64,000 bases of DNA from Blastococcus sp. VKM Ac-2987 (GCF_026967805.1 NZ_JAPVBG010000003.1:434001-498000); one strand, 5' to 3'; counted from the first letter of the stretch, positions 8,140-17,078 are shown. Program-made: numbers and translations. The notes: generated by a model not told the origin, from the sequence alone.

Positions 8140-8868
8140 ATGACCGACTTCACCGGCCGCACCGTGCTGGTCACCGGGGCCTCCGGCGGCATCGGCGGCG
8201 CCACCGTCCGCCGGCTCGTGGCCGCCGGCGCCGACGTCATCGCCAGCGGCCGGTCGGTCGAGACGCTGGAGAAGCTCTCCGCCGAGACCGGCGCCCGCCC
8301 GCTGGCCTTCGACCTCACGTCGGAGGACAGCGTCCGCACGGCGCTCGAGGGGCTGGACCTCTGGGGCGTGGTCAACTGCGGCGGCTTCGGGGGCGAGATC
8401 GCCACCCCGATGGAGACCGACATCTCCGTCTTCGACCAGGTCATCAGCATCAACGCGCGCGGCTCGCTGCTCGTCACGAAGTACGCCTCGGCCTCGATGA
8501 TCCGCCTGGGCAGGGGCGGTGCGATCGTCAACGTCTCCAGCCAGGCCGGCCTGGTGGCGCTGCCCGGCCACATCTCCTACGGCTCGTCGAAGGCGGCGCT
8601 GGACAACATCACCCGCGTCTCGGCGCTCGAGCTGGGCCGGTACGGCATCCGGGTGAACAGCGTGAACCCGACCGTGGTCATGACCGAGATGTCGGCCTGG
8701 TACTGGGGGCGGCCCGACATCGAGGGGCCGTTCCTGGACCAGATGCCGCTGGGGCGGTGGGCGACCGAGGACGAGATCGCCGCGCCGATCGTCTTCCTGC
8801 TGAGCGACGACGCCTCGATGATCTCCGGGGTGTCGCTGCCCGTCGACGGCGGCTACACCGCCCGCTGA
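8140..8868 (+). CDS. short-chain dehydrogenase (L-xylulose/dicarbonyl reductase-like)
   Basis: This 242-residue SDR has the cofactor motif TGASGGIG near residue 12, the NNAG-equivalent VNCGG, the active-site Ser in VNVSSQAG and the YGSSK Tyr/Lys pair. The stretch VNSVNPTVVMTEM is distinctive of the DCXR (L-xylulose reductase) and related polyol dehydrogenase branch rather than FabG. It probably interconverts a ketose and a sugar alcohol with NAD(P)H. ATG at 8140 has a GAGGAG about 10 bases upstream. The 20-bp palindrome lies in its promoter. It is followed closely by a LacI gene and a mannitol-dehydrogenase-family gene, giving a polyol theme. Confidence 0.85.
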   Translation: MTDFTGRTVLVTGASGGIGGATVRRLVAAGADVIASGRSVETLEKLSAETGARPLAFDLTSEDSVRTALEGLDLWGVVNCGGFGGEIATPMETDISVFDQVISINARGSLLVTKYASASMIRLGRGGAIVNVSSQAGLVALPGHISYGSSKAALDNITRVSALELGRYGIRVNSVNPTVVMTEMSAWYWGRPDIEGPFLDQMPLGRWATEDEIAAPIVFLLSDDASMISGVSLPVDGGYTAR

Positions 8869-8909
8869 GCCGTGGCTGCCAGGCCGGCCCGGCCGGGGGC
8901 CGTCGCGCG

Positions 8910-10010
8910 ATGACGACGATGCGGGACGTCGCCGCACGCGCCGGGGTCAGCGCCAAGACCGTCTCCCGGGTCTTCAACGACGACCCGCACGTGCTGCCGG
9001 AGACCAGGGCCCGGGTGGGCGATGCGCTGCGCGAGCTGGGCTACGTCCCGAACTCGGTGGCCCGGACCTTCCGCACCGGGCGCCCCCCGGCGCTGGGCGT
9101 GGCGGTCCCCGACCTGGCCGACCCCTTCTTCGCCGTCCTGGCCAAGGCGGTGGAGGACGTCGCCGTGCGTGCCGATCTGGCCGTCGTCGTCAGCAGCACC
9201 GGGTACGACGCACGGCGCGAGGCGGGGGCGCTCGAGTCGCTGCTGCGCCGGTCGCTGAGCGGGCTGGTCGTCGCGCCGACGTCCTCGGACCAGGCCCACC
9301 TCGGCACCTGGGCGACCCGGCTCCCGATCGTCTTCGTCGACCGGCCGCCCCGGGGACTGACCGCCGACGCCTTCACCGGCGACGACCACGAGGGTGGCCG
9401 CCTGGCGACCGCGCACCTCGTCGCGCACGGCCACCGGGACATCGCCTTCGTGGGGGACGACCCCGCCATGACCACCACCGGGGAGCGCCTCGCCGGGCAC
9501 CGGTCCGCGCTGGCCGACGCCGGGCTGCCGCCCAGGGACGAGCTCGTCGCGTTCGGCGCCGACGACCGGGAGAGCGCCCGGCGGGTGGTAGCCCGGCTCC
9601 GGTCGGCGGCGTCGCCACCGACGGCGCTGGTCAGCGGCGACGCCCGGACGACGATGGCGCTCGTCCCCGTGCTGGCCGGCAGCAGCTGGGCCGTCGTCGG
9701 CTTCGGCGACTTCCCGATGGCGCACATGCTGTCGCCGGCGCTGACCGTCGTCGACCAGGACCCGGCCACCCTGGGACGGCTGGCCGCCGAGCGGGTGGTC
9801 GAGCGGCTCGGCGCACCCGACCGGCGGTTCCGCCGGCGCACGATCGTCCCGGTCCGGCTCGTCGAACGCCGGTCGTGCTGGTCGCCGGCGGACGCGTCGA
9901 CGCTGTTCCCGTCCTCGTCCCCGGAGTCGGGGACCGGCGTCTGGGGCGCCGGCTCCGCCGCACCGGCGGGGGGCGGCACCCGTTCCCCGACATCCCTCCG
10001 TCGCTCGTAG
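8910..10010 (+). CDS. LacI-family transcriptional regulator (second paralogue)
   Basis: This 366-residue LacI/GalR protein has the HTH TMRDVAARAGVSAKTVSRVF at the N-terminus and a sugar-binding domain (LGVAVPDLADPFFAVLAKAVE, IVFVDRPPRG, LVAHGHRDIAFVGDD). It is colinear with and clearly similar to the LacI protein at 3183-4319, including shared blocks SAKTVSRV, ADPFFA and PIVFVDR, so the pair arose by duplication. It follows the SDR gene by 41 bases and precedes the mannitol-dehydrogenase-family gene by 13 bases. A serine/glycine-rich tail of about 40 residues follows the normal domain end. It probably controls the polyol part of the locus. Confidence 0.9.
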   Translation: MTTMRDVAARAGVSAKTVSRVFNDDPHVLPETRARVGDALRELGYVPNSVARTFRTGRPPALGVAVPDLADPFFAVLAKAVEDVAVRADLAVVVSSTGYDARREAGALESLLRRSLSGLVVAPTSSDQAHLGTWATRLPIVFVDRPPRGLTADAFTGDDHEGGRLATAHLVAHGHRDIAFVGDDPAMTTTGERLAGHRSALADAGLPPRDELVAFGADDRESARRVVARLRSAASPPTALVSGDARTTMALVPVLAGSSWAVVGFGDFPMAHMLSPALTVVDQDPATLGRLAAERVVERLGAPDRRFRRRTIVPVRLVERRSCWSPADASTLFPSSSPESGTGVWGAGSAAPAGGGTRSPTSLRRS

Positions 10011-10023
10011 AGGAGCCCCTTCC

Positions 10024-11502
10024 GTGACCGCCATCCCGCTGAGCGAGACGACCCTGCCCGCGTTGCCCGAGGCGGTGCGGCGGCCCGGCTACGACCGCGC
10101 CGCGGCCGGCAGCGGCGTCGTCCACCTGGGCGTCGGTGGCTTCCACCGGTCGCACCAGGCGGCCTACTTCGACCGGCTGCTGGCCCTCGGGCACGCGGGG
10201 TGGGGGATCACCGGGATCGGGGTGCTCGCCGCCGACCGCCCGCTGCACGAGGCCCTGCGCGCCCAGGACGGGCTCTACACGCTGGTGCTGAAGGCGTCGG
10301 ACGGGTCGATCGAGCCGTCCGTGGTCGGTTCGCTGGTCGCGCTCCTGCTGCTGGACGACGACCCCGAGGCGGTGCTGGCGGCGATGGCCGCGCCGGCGAC
10401 CCGGATGGTCACCATGACCATCACCGAGGGGGGCTACAGCACCGACAAGTCGACCGGGCGCTTCCGGCTGGACGATGCGCTCGCCGCCGATCTCACCGGC
10501 CCGCACCCGCGCACCGCGTTCGGCCTGCTCACCGAGGCGCTGCGCCGGCGGCGCGCGGCCGGGACGCCGCCGTTCACCGTGGTCTCCTGCGACAACGTGG
10601 AGAGCAACGGCGACCTGGCGCGCCAGACGCTGGTGGAGTTCGCCCGGCTGCAGGAGGAGCGGACCGGCGACGGGCTGGCCGACTGGATCGCCGCCTCCGT
10701 CGCCTTCCCGAACTCGATGGTCGACCGGATCACCCCCGCCACCACCGACGAGGACCGCCGGCGGCTGACGGCCGAGACGGGCATGGCCGACCGGTGGCCG
10801 GTGGTGGCCGAGCCGTACCTGCAGTGGGTGCTGGAGGACCGGTTCAGCGACGCGCGACCGCCGCTGGACGAGGCCGGCGTCCAGCTGGTGGCGGACGTGC
10901 GCCCCTACGAGCTGATGAAGCTGCGGCTGCTCAACGCCAGCCACCAGGTGATGTCCTACCTGGGCTACCTGGCCGGGCACCGCCGGGTCGACGAGGTGAT
11001 GGCCGACCCGCTCTTCGCCGAGCTGGTCGAGCGGTACATGCGGCTGGAGGCCACGCCGACCCTCCCGCCGGTGCCGGACACCGATCTCGCGGAGTACCGG
11101 CGCACCCTGCTCGCGCGCTTCGCCAATCCCGCGGTCAGCGACACGCTGGCCCGGAACTGCGCGGAGGGGTCGGAGCGGATCGCCACCTTCGTGCTCCCGG
11201 TGATCCGCGAGCAGCTCGCCTCCGGCGGCCCGTTCGAGCTGTCGGTGCTGGCCGTGGCGGCCTGGGCCCGGTACGCCGCCGGGACCGACGAGGACGGCGA
11301 CCCGATCGCCGTGGTGGACGCCCGCTCGGACCGGCTGGCGCCGCTGCTGCGGCACCGGGACCCGCTGGCCGTCCTGACCGTGGGGGAGGTGTTCGGCGAC
11401 CTCGCCGGGGACGACCGGTTCCGCCGCGCCTACTCGCAGGCGGCGGCGCTGCTGGACCGGTTCGGGGCCCGGACGGCGACGGCACGCACCCTCGGCAAGT
11501 GA
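10024..11502 (+). CDS. mtlK: mannitol 2-dehydrogenase / fructuronate reductase family enzyme
   Basis: This 492-residue protein is a polyol-specific long-chain dehydrogenase. The Rossmann domain begins VVHLGVGGFHRSHQAAYFDRLL and continues with TMTITEGGYS, SCDNVESNGD and FPNSMVDRITPAT. The C-terminal domain carries the catalytic lysine and neighbouring Asn/His in KLRLLNASHQVMSYLGYLAG. These features and the length (480-500) match D-mannitol:NAD 2-dehydrogenase, which yields fructose; fructuronate reductase and D-arabinitol dehydrogenase are close relatives. GTG at 10024 follows AGAGGAG. With the Frc-type importer and PfkB kinase nearby, a mannitol-to-fructose role is the simplest reading. Confidence 0.85.
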   Translation: MTAIPLSETTLPALPEAVRRPGYDRAAAGSGVVHLGVGGFHRSHQAAYFDRLLALGHAGWGITGIGVLAADRPLHEALRAQDGLYTLVLKASDGSIEPSVVGSLVALLLLDDDPEAVLAAMAAPATRMVTMTITEGGYSTDKSTGRFRLDDALAADLTGPHPRTAFGLLTEALRRRRAAGTPPFTVVSCDNVESNGDLARQTLVEFARLQEERTGDGLADWIAASVAFPNSMVDRITPATTDEDRRRLTAETGMADRWPVVAEPYLQWVLEDRFSDARPPLDEAGVQLVADVRPYELMKLRLLNASHQVMSYLGYLAGHRRVDEVMADPLFAELVERYMRLEATPTLPPVPDTDLAEYRRTLLARFANPAVSDTLARNCAEGSERIATFVLPVIREQLASGGPFELSVLAVAAWARYAAGTDEDGDPIAVVDARSDRLAPLLRHRDPLAVLTVGEVFGDLAGDDRFRRAYSQAAALLDRFGARTATARTLGK

Positions 11503-11533
11503 CCGCGCCCCGACGACGGGTGGAGGAGCGCGG

Positions 11534-11737
11534 TCAGGCCGCCACGGTGAAGCCGCAGACGCCGCAGACCTCGAGCTGCCGGCGATTCCAGCGGGCGACC
11601 GGCACGAAGAACAGCGAGAACTGCTTGTACTGCCGGACCCGCGCCCACCGCGTGGTGTTGGAGCAGTTCGGGCAGGTCCGGGTGTCCCCGGGGCCGAGGT
11701 GCTTCTGCCTGGTGCCGAACCCGAAGAGGAAGAACAC
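11534..11737 (-). CDS. small zinc-ribbon protein
   Basis: This 67-residue protein has two CxxC pairs, CPNC near residue 21 and CGVC near residue 58, spaced to form a zinc ribbon around FSLFFVPVARWNRRQLE. Similar short proteins with a FFLFGFG opening and a zinc ribbon are common in actinobacteria and have no known function. The GTG start at 11737 is chosen because the family starts at this FFLFGFG segment; longer in-frame upstream sequence is arginine/proline-rich and looks non-coding. It is convergent with the mannitol-dehydrogenase-family gene. Confidence 0.75.
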   Translation of the reverse strand: MFFLFGFGTRQKHLGPGDTRTCPNCSNTTRWARVRQYKQFSLFFVPVARWNRRQLEVCGVCGFTVAA

Positions 11738-11924
11738 TCCGTCAGCGTAGGGAGCCGGCCGGCACGCCGCTCGGGCGACCGCGTGCCCGTGGCCCGGGGG
11801 GCAGGGCCCGACCGCCGTCCTGCGCCGGCGGGGGCCGGGTGCGAGTGCGGGGACGGGGGCGCGGGATGCTGACCGAGCCGGACCGCCGCCCGCGGTGCGG
11901 CCCCATCGAGGCGTTGGAGGACCC

Positions 11925-13175
11925 GTGACGACGGAGGAGCTCGCCGGTGCGCCGGACCGGACCCTGGCGGACGCCACCCGGATCACCGATCTGCTCATCG
12001 ACGTGCAGACCCGGGTGAACGGGCAGATCGAGGCCGCCCTGGCCGCGCTGCTGCCGGAGGTGCGGCAACGGCTGGGCGTCGCGAGCGCGCCCGCCACGGA
12101 CCTCGCCGGGCTGGTGGACGCGCGGATCACCGGCCTCAGCGTCGTGGTCACCCCGGCCGCCGTCGCCTCCGTCGTCCCGCTGTCCGAGGCGTCGGTCGCC
12201 ACGACCCGGGCCGCGCGCCGGTCCGCGACCGCCGTCCTCGACGGCACCGACGACCGGGTGGTCGTGATCGCCGGCCCGTGCTCGATCCACGACCCGGCGG
12301 CCGCCGTCGAGTACGCCGGCTTCCTCGCCCGCATGCGGGAGCGGCACGGCGCGGACCTCGAGATCCTCATGCGCACCTACACCGAGAAGCCGCGGACCGA
12401 GGTGGACTGGAAGGGGTTCGCGTACGACCCGTACCTGGACGGCTCCAGCCGGATCAGCGTCGGGTTGGTGGCCACCCGCATGCTGATGTCCCGGATCACC
12501 GAGCTCGGCGTGCCGGTCGCCGCGGAGCCGCTCAACGCGCTCACGCCCCAGTACGTCGACGGGCTGGTCACCTACAACGGCGTGGGCGCCCGGAACGTCA
12601 CCGACCAGACCGCGCGGGAGCGGGTGTCGGGCTTCTCGTCCGTCGTCGGGTTCAAGAACTCCCCCGAGGGGAGCATCGACGCCGCGATCCAGGCGATCAT
12701 GGCCGCCCGCGCGCCGCACCAGTTCCTCGGTGTCGACGCGCACGGCGTGAGCGCCCAGCTGTCGACGACGGGCAACGCCACCGGGCACGTCATCCTGCGC
12801 GGGGACAAGTCCGGCCCCAACTACTCCGCGGCGCACATCGCCGTGACGACGCAGAAGCTGGCCGCCCGCGGGCTGCCCGAGGTGGTCGTGGTCGACGCCT
12901 CCCACGGCAACAGCCAGAAGGACCACCGGCGTCAGCCCGGGGTCGTGCGCGACCTCGCCGCGCAGATCGCCGGGGGCGAGCGAGCCATCCGCGGCGTGAT
13001 GGTGGAGAGCAACCTCGTCGCCGGTCGGCAGGACCTCGACCAGCGCCACCCCGAGCGGCTGGCCTACGGCTGCAGCGTCACCGACGCGTGCGTCGACCTC
13101 GACACCACGGAGGAGATGCTGGCCGAGCTCGCGGCGGCGGTGCGGGCGCGGCGGGAGCTCGCCGGGCGCAGCTGA
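11925..13175 (+). CDS. 3-deoxy-7-phosphoheptulonate (DAHP) synthase, class I
   Basis: This 416-residue enzyme condenses phosphoenolpyruvate and erythrose-4-phosphate, the first step of aromatic biosynthesis. It is the AroF/G/H type: VVVIAGPCSIHDP, the YTEKPRTEVDWKGFAYDP substrate-binding block, SDPV-equivalent PLNALTPQY, GFKNSPEGS, LRGDKSGPNY, VDASHGNSQKDHRRQ (metal-ligand His) and the terminal VESNLVAGRQ and GCSVTDACVDLDTTEEML. It is about 60 residues longer at the N-terminus than E. coli AroG, which could hold an allosteric region. GTG at 11925 follows GGAGG. The next gene cluster degrades phenylacetate. I saw no attenuator or riboswitch in the 187-bp upstream gap. Confidence 0.93.
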   Translation: MTTEELAGAPDRTLADATRITDLLIDVQTRVNGQIEAALAALLPEVRQRLGVASAPATDLAGLVDARITGLSVVVTPAAVASVVPLSEASVATTRAARRSATAVLDGTDDRVVVIAGPCSIHDPAAAVEYAGFLARMRERHGADLEILMRTYTEKPRTEVDWKGFAYDPYLDGSSRISVGLVATRMLMSRITELGVPVAAEPLNALTPQYVDGLVTYNGVGARNVTDQTARERVSGFSSVVGFKNSPEGSIDAAIQAIMAARAPHQFLGVDAHGVSAQLSTTGNATGHVILRGDKSGPNYSAAHIAVTTQKLAARGLPEVVVVDASHGNSQKDHRRQPGVVRDLAAQIAGGERAIRGVMVESNLVAGRQDLDQRHPERLAYGCSVTDACVDLDTTEEMLAELAAAVRARRELAGRS

Positions 13176-13196
13176 CCGGATCGGAGCCGCGACGGC

Positions 13197-14288
13197 TCAG
13201 GCGTCGTAGTCGACGGTCACGGCGTCGGAGAGCGGCAGCGCCTGGCAGGTGAGGACGTAGCCGGCCGCCACCTCCGCGGCCTCCAGCGCGTAGTTGCGGC
13301 GCATCTCCACCTCGCCGTCGGTCACCCGCGCCCGGCAGGTGCCGCAGACGCCGCCCTTGCAGGCGAACGGCAGGTCGCCGCGGACCCGCTGCGCGGAGTC
13401 CAGCACCGGCACGTCGCGGGGGAGGGCCAGCGTGGTGGTCCGCCCGTCGAGGACGACGGTCACCTGCGAGCTGGGACCCTCGACGGTCTCCTCGTCACCG
13501 CGGACCGGCTCCGGCGGGACGTCGTCGACGTAGAAGAGCTCCTGGTGCACGCGCTCGCGGGGCACGCCGAGCTCGGCCAGCAGCGCGCGGGCGTCGCCGA
13601 CCATCCCGTGCGGCCCGCACAGCCACCAGTGGTCCACGTGCGGCGCGTCGACCAGGTTGTCCACGAGCGTGCGGAGACGGGGGCCGTCGAGCCGGCCGCT
13701 GGTCAGCTCGGCGTCGCGGGGCTCGCGGGAGAGGACGTGCACCAGCTGCAGGCGGGTGCCGTAGCGGTCCTTCAGGTCGGCCAGCTCGTCGGCGAACATC
13801 ACCGTGTTCGTCCGCCGGTTGCCGTAGAAGACGGTCACCGTCGACTCGTCGTCGCCCAGGACGGTGCCGGCCAGTGACAGCGCCGGGGTGATCCCCGAGC
13901 CGGCGACGACGAAGACGTGGTCGCCGGGGACGGAGAGGTCGGCGGTGAAGGTGCCCGACGGCGGCAGCACCTCGATCGTGTCGCCGGGCCGCACCTGGTG
14001 GACGAGGTAGGCGGAGAAGAACCCGCCGGGCACCTCGCGCACCCCGACGCGGGGCGCGGCGCCCACCGGCGCGCAGATGGAGTAGGAGCGGCGCTCGTCG
14101 CGGTCGCCGTCCACCCGCCGCAGGGTGAGGGCCTGCCCGGGCCGGAAGCGGTAGTCCTCGGCCAGGTGGTCGGGCACGTCGAAGGTGACGGCGACGGCGT
14201 CGTCGGTCAGCCGCTCCACCTGCGCCACGGTCAGCGGGTGGAACCGCGGCCGGCGGCGCGCGGGCGCCGCGGTCTCTGCGCTGGACAC
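13197..14288 (-). CDS. paaE: phenylacetyl-CoA epoxidase reductase subunit PaaE
   Basis: This 363-residue flavin/iron-sulfur reductase passes electrons from NADPH to the PaaAC epoxidase. It has a ferredoxin-reductase half with FAD motif RSYSICAPVG near residue 68, NAD(P) motif VVAGSGITPALSLA and WLCGPHGMV, then a C-terminal plant-type [2Fe-2S] ferredoxin with ligands in CKGGVCGTCRA and CQA. The length and domain order match PaaE. It is the last gene of the paaABCDE transcription unit, starting 3 bases after the paaD stop, and converges on the DAHP synthase gene. Confidence 0.93.
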   Translation of the reverse strand: MSSAETAAPARRRPRFHPLTVAQVERLTDDAVAVTFDVPDHLAEDYRFRPGQALTLRRVDGDRDERRSYSICAPVGAAPRVGVREVPGGFFSAYLVHQVRPGDTIEVLPPSGTFTADLSVPGDHVFVVAGSGITPALSLAGTVLGDDESTVTVFYGNRRTNTVMFADELADLKDRYGTRLQLVHVLSREPRDAELTSGRLDGPRLRTLVDNLVDAPHVDHWWLCGPHGMVGDARALLAELGVPRERVHQELFYVDDVPPEPVRGDEETVEGPSSQVTVVLDGRTTTLALPRDVPVLDSAQRVRGDLPFACKGGVCGTCRARVTDGEVEMRRNYALEAAEVAAGYVLTCQALPLSDAVTVDYDA

Positions 14289-14291
14289 GGC

Positions 14292-14804
14292 TCAGATCTC
14301 CTTGACGTGCTCGAACGGCTCGCCGCAGGCGCGGCAGCGGCGGAGGGCCTTGCAGGCGGTGGCGCTGAACTCGCTCTGCTCGACGGTGTCGGGGGATCCG
14401 CACAGCGGGCACGAGGCGGTGCGCCGCGTCGGGCCCAGCGAGAGCGGCACCGGCCCGGTCGTGCGCTCCGGGGCGGGCCCGGGTGGGGCGATGCCGCCGG
14501 CGGCGAGCTTGCGGCGGCCCTCGGCGCTGATCCAGTCGGTGCTCCAGGCGGGGGCCAGGACGGTGCGGACGTCGACGTCCGGGAAGCCCGCCCGGTGGAG
14601 CGCGTGCACGAGGTCGGCCCGCATCACCCCCATGGCGGGGCAGCCGCTGTAGGTGGGCGTGATCTCCACGACCACGGTGCCGTCGTCCTCGGTGCGGACG
14701 TCGCGGAGGACGCCGAGGTCGGCGAGGGTGACCATGGGCAGCTCGGGGTCGGTGACGGACTCCGCCACGCCGCGCGGGTCGGCCGTGCTCGTCGGCGTCG
14801 TCAC
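14292..14804 (-). CDS. paaD: phenylacetyl-CoA epoxidase assembly protein PaaD
   Basis: This 170-residue protein has an N-terminal DUF59/MIP18-like domain (VTDPELPMVTLADLGVLRDV, TPTYSGCPAMGVMRADL) and a C-terminal zinc-ribbon (CPLCGS...CKALRRCRACGEPFEHVKEI). PaaD is needed for maturation of the epoxidase, probably iron-sulfur assembly, rather than catalysis. Two adjacent GTG codons could start it; the one at 14804 gives a GTGA overlap with the paaC stop, the coupling seen elsewhere in this operon. Confidence 0.93.
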   Translation of the reverse strand: MTTPTSTADPRGVAESVTDPELPMVTLADLGVLRDVRTEDDGTVVVEITPTYSGCPAMGVMRADLVHALHRAGFPDVDVRTVLAPAWSTDWISAEGRRKLAAGGIAPPGPAPERTTGPVPLSLGPTRRTASCPLCGSPDTVEQSEFSATACKALRRCRACGEPFEHVKEI

Positions 14805-15712
14805 CACGTCGCCGCCGGGTGCTCGCGGGCGAGTCCCTGGAGCTCGGCGAGCAGCACCGCCAGCTCCGCCCCGTGCAGCCCGAGCCGGCCGCGCGGCGGG
14901 GCGTCCGCCGGCCAGGCCGGCACGCGCAGCGTCGCCCGGTCGAGGACCTGGGTGAGCACGCCGACGACCTCCTCGCGGGTGCCGGCCGGGTCGGCCGCGA
15001 CGCCGGCCCCGACGAGCCGCTGCTCGACGTCGGTCGCGGTGAAGGCGTCGGCCAGCAGCGGCCAGACCGCGTCGGCACCGGCCTGCGCCCGGCGGTGTGA
15101 CTCCGGCGTGCCGTCGCCCAGGCGCAGCACCCAGCGGGCGGCGTGGTCGCGGTGGTAGGTGAGCTCGGCGACGCCCTTGGCGGCGATGGCGGCGAGCACC
15201 GGGTCGCGCGAGTCCCGCAGCCGGGCGAAGACGGCGAGCCGGGTCGTCGCGGCGGCGAGCAGCCGGACCATCGTCTGCCCGAAGTCGCCGTTCGGGGCGG
15301 CGACGAGGCCGGTGCACCGGAACTCGTCGGCATCGCGGAAGTACGCCAGCGCGTCCTCGTCGGGGATCGACGCGGTCGCCGTGTCCCGGGAGCGGCCGAG
15401 GACGCCGACCGAGCCCGCGCGGGCGAGCAGCAGCCGGGCCTGGCCGAGCAGGTCCAGGGCGATGTTGGCGACCGCCACCTCCTCCTCGAGCTCGGGGGCC
15501 GCGGTGACCCACTGCGTGAGCCGCTGGGCGAGCACGAGGGCGTCGTCGCCGAGCATCAGGCAGTAGGCGCCCAGGTCGGCCGGGTCGATGCCGTCGGGCA
15601 CGGTGGTGTCCACCCCGGCCAGCGGCTCGTCGAACCCGGTGCCGAACGCCCACTGGCCCTCGCCGCCGTGCGCGGAGTCGAGCGCCTCGTAGACCGTCTC
15701 CTCGTGCCCCAT
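14801..15712 (-). CDS. paaC: phenylacetyl-CoA epoxidase structural subunit PaaC
   Basis: This 303-residue ferritin-like protein pairs with PaaA in the 1,2-epoxidase core. It lacks a working diiron site in known systems and serves as scaffold. Typical features are DLGAYCLMLGDDALVLAQRL, ANIALDLLGQARLLL and GVAELTYHRDHAARWVLRLGDGT. ATG at 15712 is chosen because GGAAGG lies 5 bases upstream; an upstream GTG at 15733 overlapping the paaB stop would add 7 basic residues. It is followed by paaD through a GTGA overlap. Confidence 0.93.
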   Translation of the reverse strand: MGHEETVYEALDSAHGGEGQWAFGTGFDEPLAGVDTTVPDGIDPADLGAYCLMLGDDALVLAQRLTQWVTAAPELEEEVAVANIALDLLGQARLLLARAGSVGVLGRSRDTATASIPDEDALAYFRDADEFRCTGLVAAPNGDFGQTMVRLLAAATTRLAVFARLRDSRDPVLAAIAAKGVAELTYHRDHAARWVLRLGDGTPESHRRAQAGADAVWPLLADAFTATDVEQRLVGAGVAADPAGTREEVVGVLTQVLDRATLRVPAWPADAPPRGRLGLHGAELAVLLAELQGLAREHPAATW

Positions 15713-15729
15713 GCCAGCCTTCCGTCGTC

Positions 15730-16095
15730 TCACATGTGGGGGACGTTCTCGGGGATCTCGTAGAACGTCGGGTGCCGGTAGACCTTGTCGCCGCTGGGGG
15801 CGAACATCGGGTCCTTCTCGTCGGGGCTGGAGGCGGTGATGTCGGCGGCCCGCACCACCCAGATGCTCACGCCCTCGTTGCGCCGGGTGTAGAGGTCGCG
15901 GGCGGCGTGCACCGCCATCTCGTCGTCGGGCGCGTGCAGCGAACCCACGTGCACGTGGTTGAGGCCGCGCTTCCCCCGGACGAACACCTCGTAGAGCGGC
16001 CAGTCCCGCCGGCTGACGGCCGGCTGGTCCTCCACGGGTACCTGCGGCCCGGTCGGGACGGCGCCGTGCCCGCCCTCCGCGGTGACGTCGCTCAC
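15730..16095 (-). CDS. paaB: phenylacetyl-CoA epoxidase subunit PaaB
   Basis: This 121-residue protein bridges PaaAC heterodimers in the epoxidase. The conserved core is [39 protein letters not shown], and a C-terminal [18 protein letters not shown]. It is slightly longer at the N-terminus (about 28 extra residues) than E. coli PaaB. The GTG start overlaps the paaA stop as GTGA. Confidence 0.93.
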   Translation of the reverse strand: MSDVTAEGGHGAVPTGPQVPVEDQPAVSRRDWPLYEVFVRGKRGLNHVHVGSLHAPDDEMAVHAARDLYTRRNEGVSIWVVRAADITASSPDEKDPMFAPSGDKVYRHPTFYEIPENVPHM

Positions 16096-17057
16096 GACTC
16101 GTGCTTCCGGGCGTACGCGGTCGCGGCCTCGGTCACCCAGGCGTTGTCGTCGCGGGCGGCCCGCCGCCGGGCGATCCGCTCGTCGTTGCACGGCCCGTGG
16201 CCGGCCAGCACCTGCTTGAACTCCGACCAGTCGATGGCGCCGAACCGGTAGCGGCCGGTCTCCGGGTCCGGGGCCAGCTCCTGGTCGGGCAGGGTCACGC
16301 CGAGCACCGCCGCCTGGGGAACGGTCATGTCGACGAAGCGCTGACGCAGCTCGTCGTTGCTGTGCCGCTTGATGCCCCAGGCCATCGACTGCGCCGAGTT
16401 CGGGCTGTCGTCGTCCGGCGGGCCGAACATCATCAGCGACGGCCACCACCACCGGTCGACGGCGTCCTGCACCATCGCCCGCTGCGCGTCGGTGCCGCGC
16501 ATCATCGTCATCAGCAGCTCGTAGCCCTGCCGCTGGTGGAAGGACTCCTCCTTGCAGACCCGGATCATCGCCCGGGCGTAGGGGCCGTAGGAGGAGCGGC
16601 ACAGCGGCACCTGGTTGCAGATCGCGGCGCCGTCGACCAGCCAGCCGATGACGCCGACGTCGGCGTAGGTCGGCGTGGGGTAGTTGAAGATCGAGCTGTA
16701 CTTCTGCCGGCGCTCGATCAGCTTGTCGGTCAGGTCGGCCCGGTCCGCGCCGAGGGTCTCCGCGGCCGAGTACAGGTACAGGCCGTGACCGGCCTCGTCC
16801 TGCACCTTGGCCAGCAGGATGGCCTTGCGCCGCATGCTCGGCGCCGCCAGCAGCCAGTCGCCCTCCGGCTGCATCCCGATGATCTCCGAGTGCGCGTGCT
16901 GGGCGATCTGGCGGACCAGCGTCCTCCGGTAGCCCTCGGGCATCCAGTCGCGCGGCTCGATGCGCCGGTCGGCGGCGATCGTGGCGTCGAACTGCCGCTG
17001 CAGGGCGGCCTCGTCGGGGCGCTCGGCCGCGGGTCGGTCCAGCGTGGGCGCGGACAT
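16092..17057 (-). CDS. paaA: phenylacetyl-CoA 1,2-epoxidase catalytic subunit PaaA
   Basis: This 321-residue diiron monooxygenase subunit epoxidises the ring of phenylacetyl-CoA. The carboxylate/histidine diiron ligands are visible in [14 protein letters not shown] and [15 protein letters not shown], with further conserved blocks [15 protein letters not shown] and [25 protein letters not shown] at 17057 follows GAGGAG. It is the first gene of paaABCDE and is read divergently from paaK across a promoter region that holds a TetR-type operator. The downstream ring-opening genes (paaG, paaZ, paaF, paaH, paaJ) are not in this window. Confidence 0.95.
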   Translation of the reverse strand: MSAPTLDRPAAERPDEAALQRQFDATIAADRRIEPRDWMPEGYRRTLVRQIAQHAHSEIIGMQPEGDWLLAAPSMRRKAILLAKVQDEAGHGLYLYSAAETLGADRADLTDKLIERRQKYSSIFNYPTPTYADVGVIGWLVDGAAICNQVPLCRSSYGPYARAMIRVCKEESFHQRQGYELLMTMMRGTDAQRAMVQDAVDRWWWPSLMMFGPPDDDSPNSAQSMAWGIKRHSNDELRQRFVDMTVPQAAVLGVTLPDQELAPDPETGRYRFGAIDWSEFKQVLAGHGPCNDERIARRRAARDDNAWVTEAATAYARKHES

Positions 17058-17078
17058 CGGATCTCCTCGAGCTGTTTA

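Noticed and set aside
1-11502. Firm annotation as a sulfoquinovose (sulfo-EMP) operon
   Set aside because: The isomerase, kinase and aldolase fit, but no sulfoquinovosidase, sulfolactaldehyde enzyme or sulfonate exporter is visible, and the transporter is Frc-like. Kept only as a hypothesis.
11738-11924. Riboswitch or aromatic-amino-acid attenuator upstream of DAHP synthase
   Set aside because: No leader peptide with Phe/Tyr/Trp codons, T-box or competing hairpins were found in the 187-bp gap.
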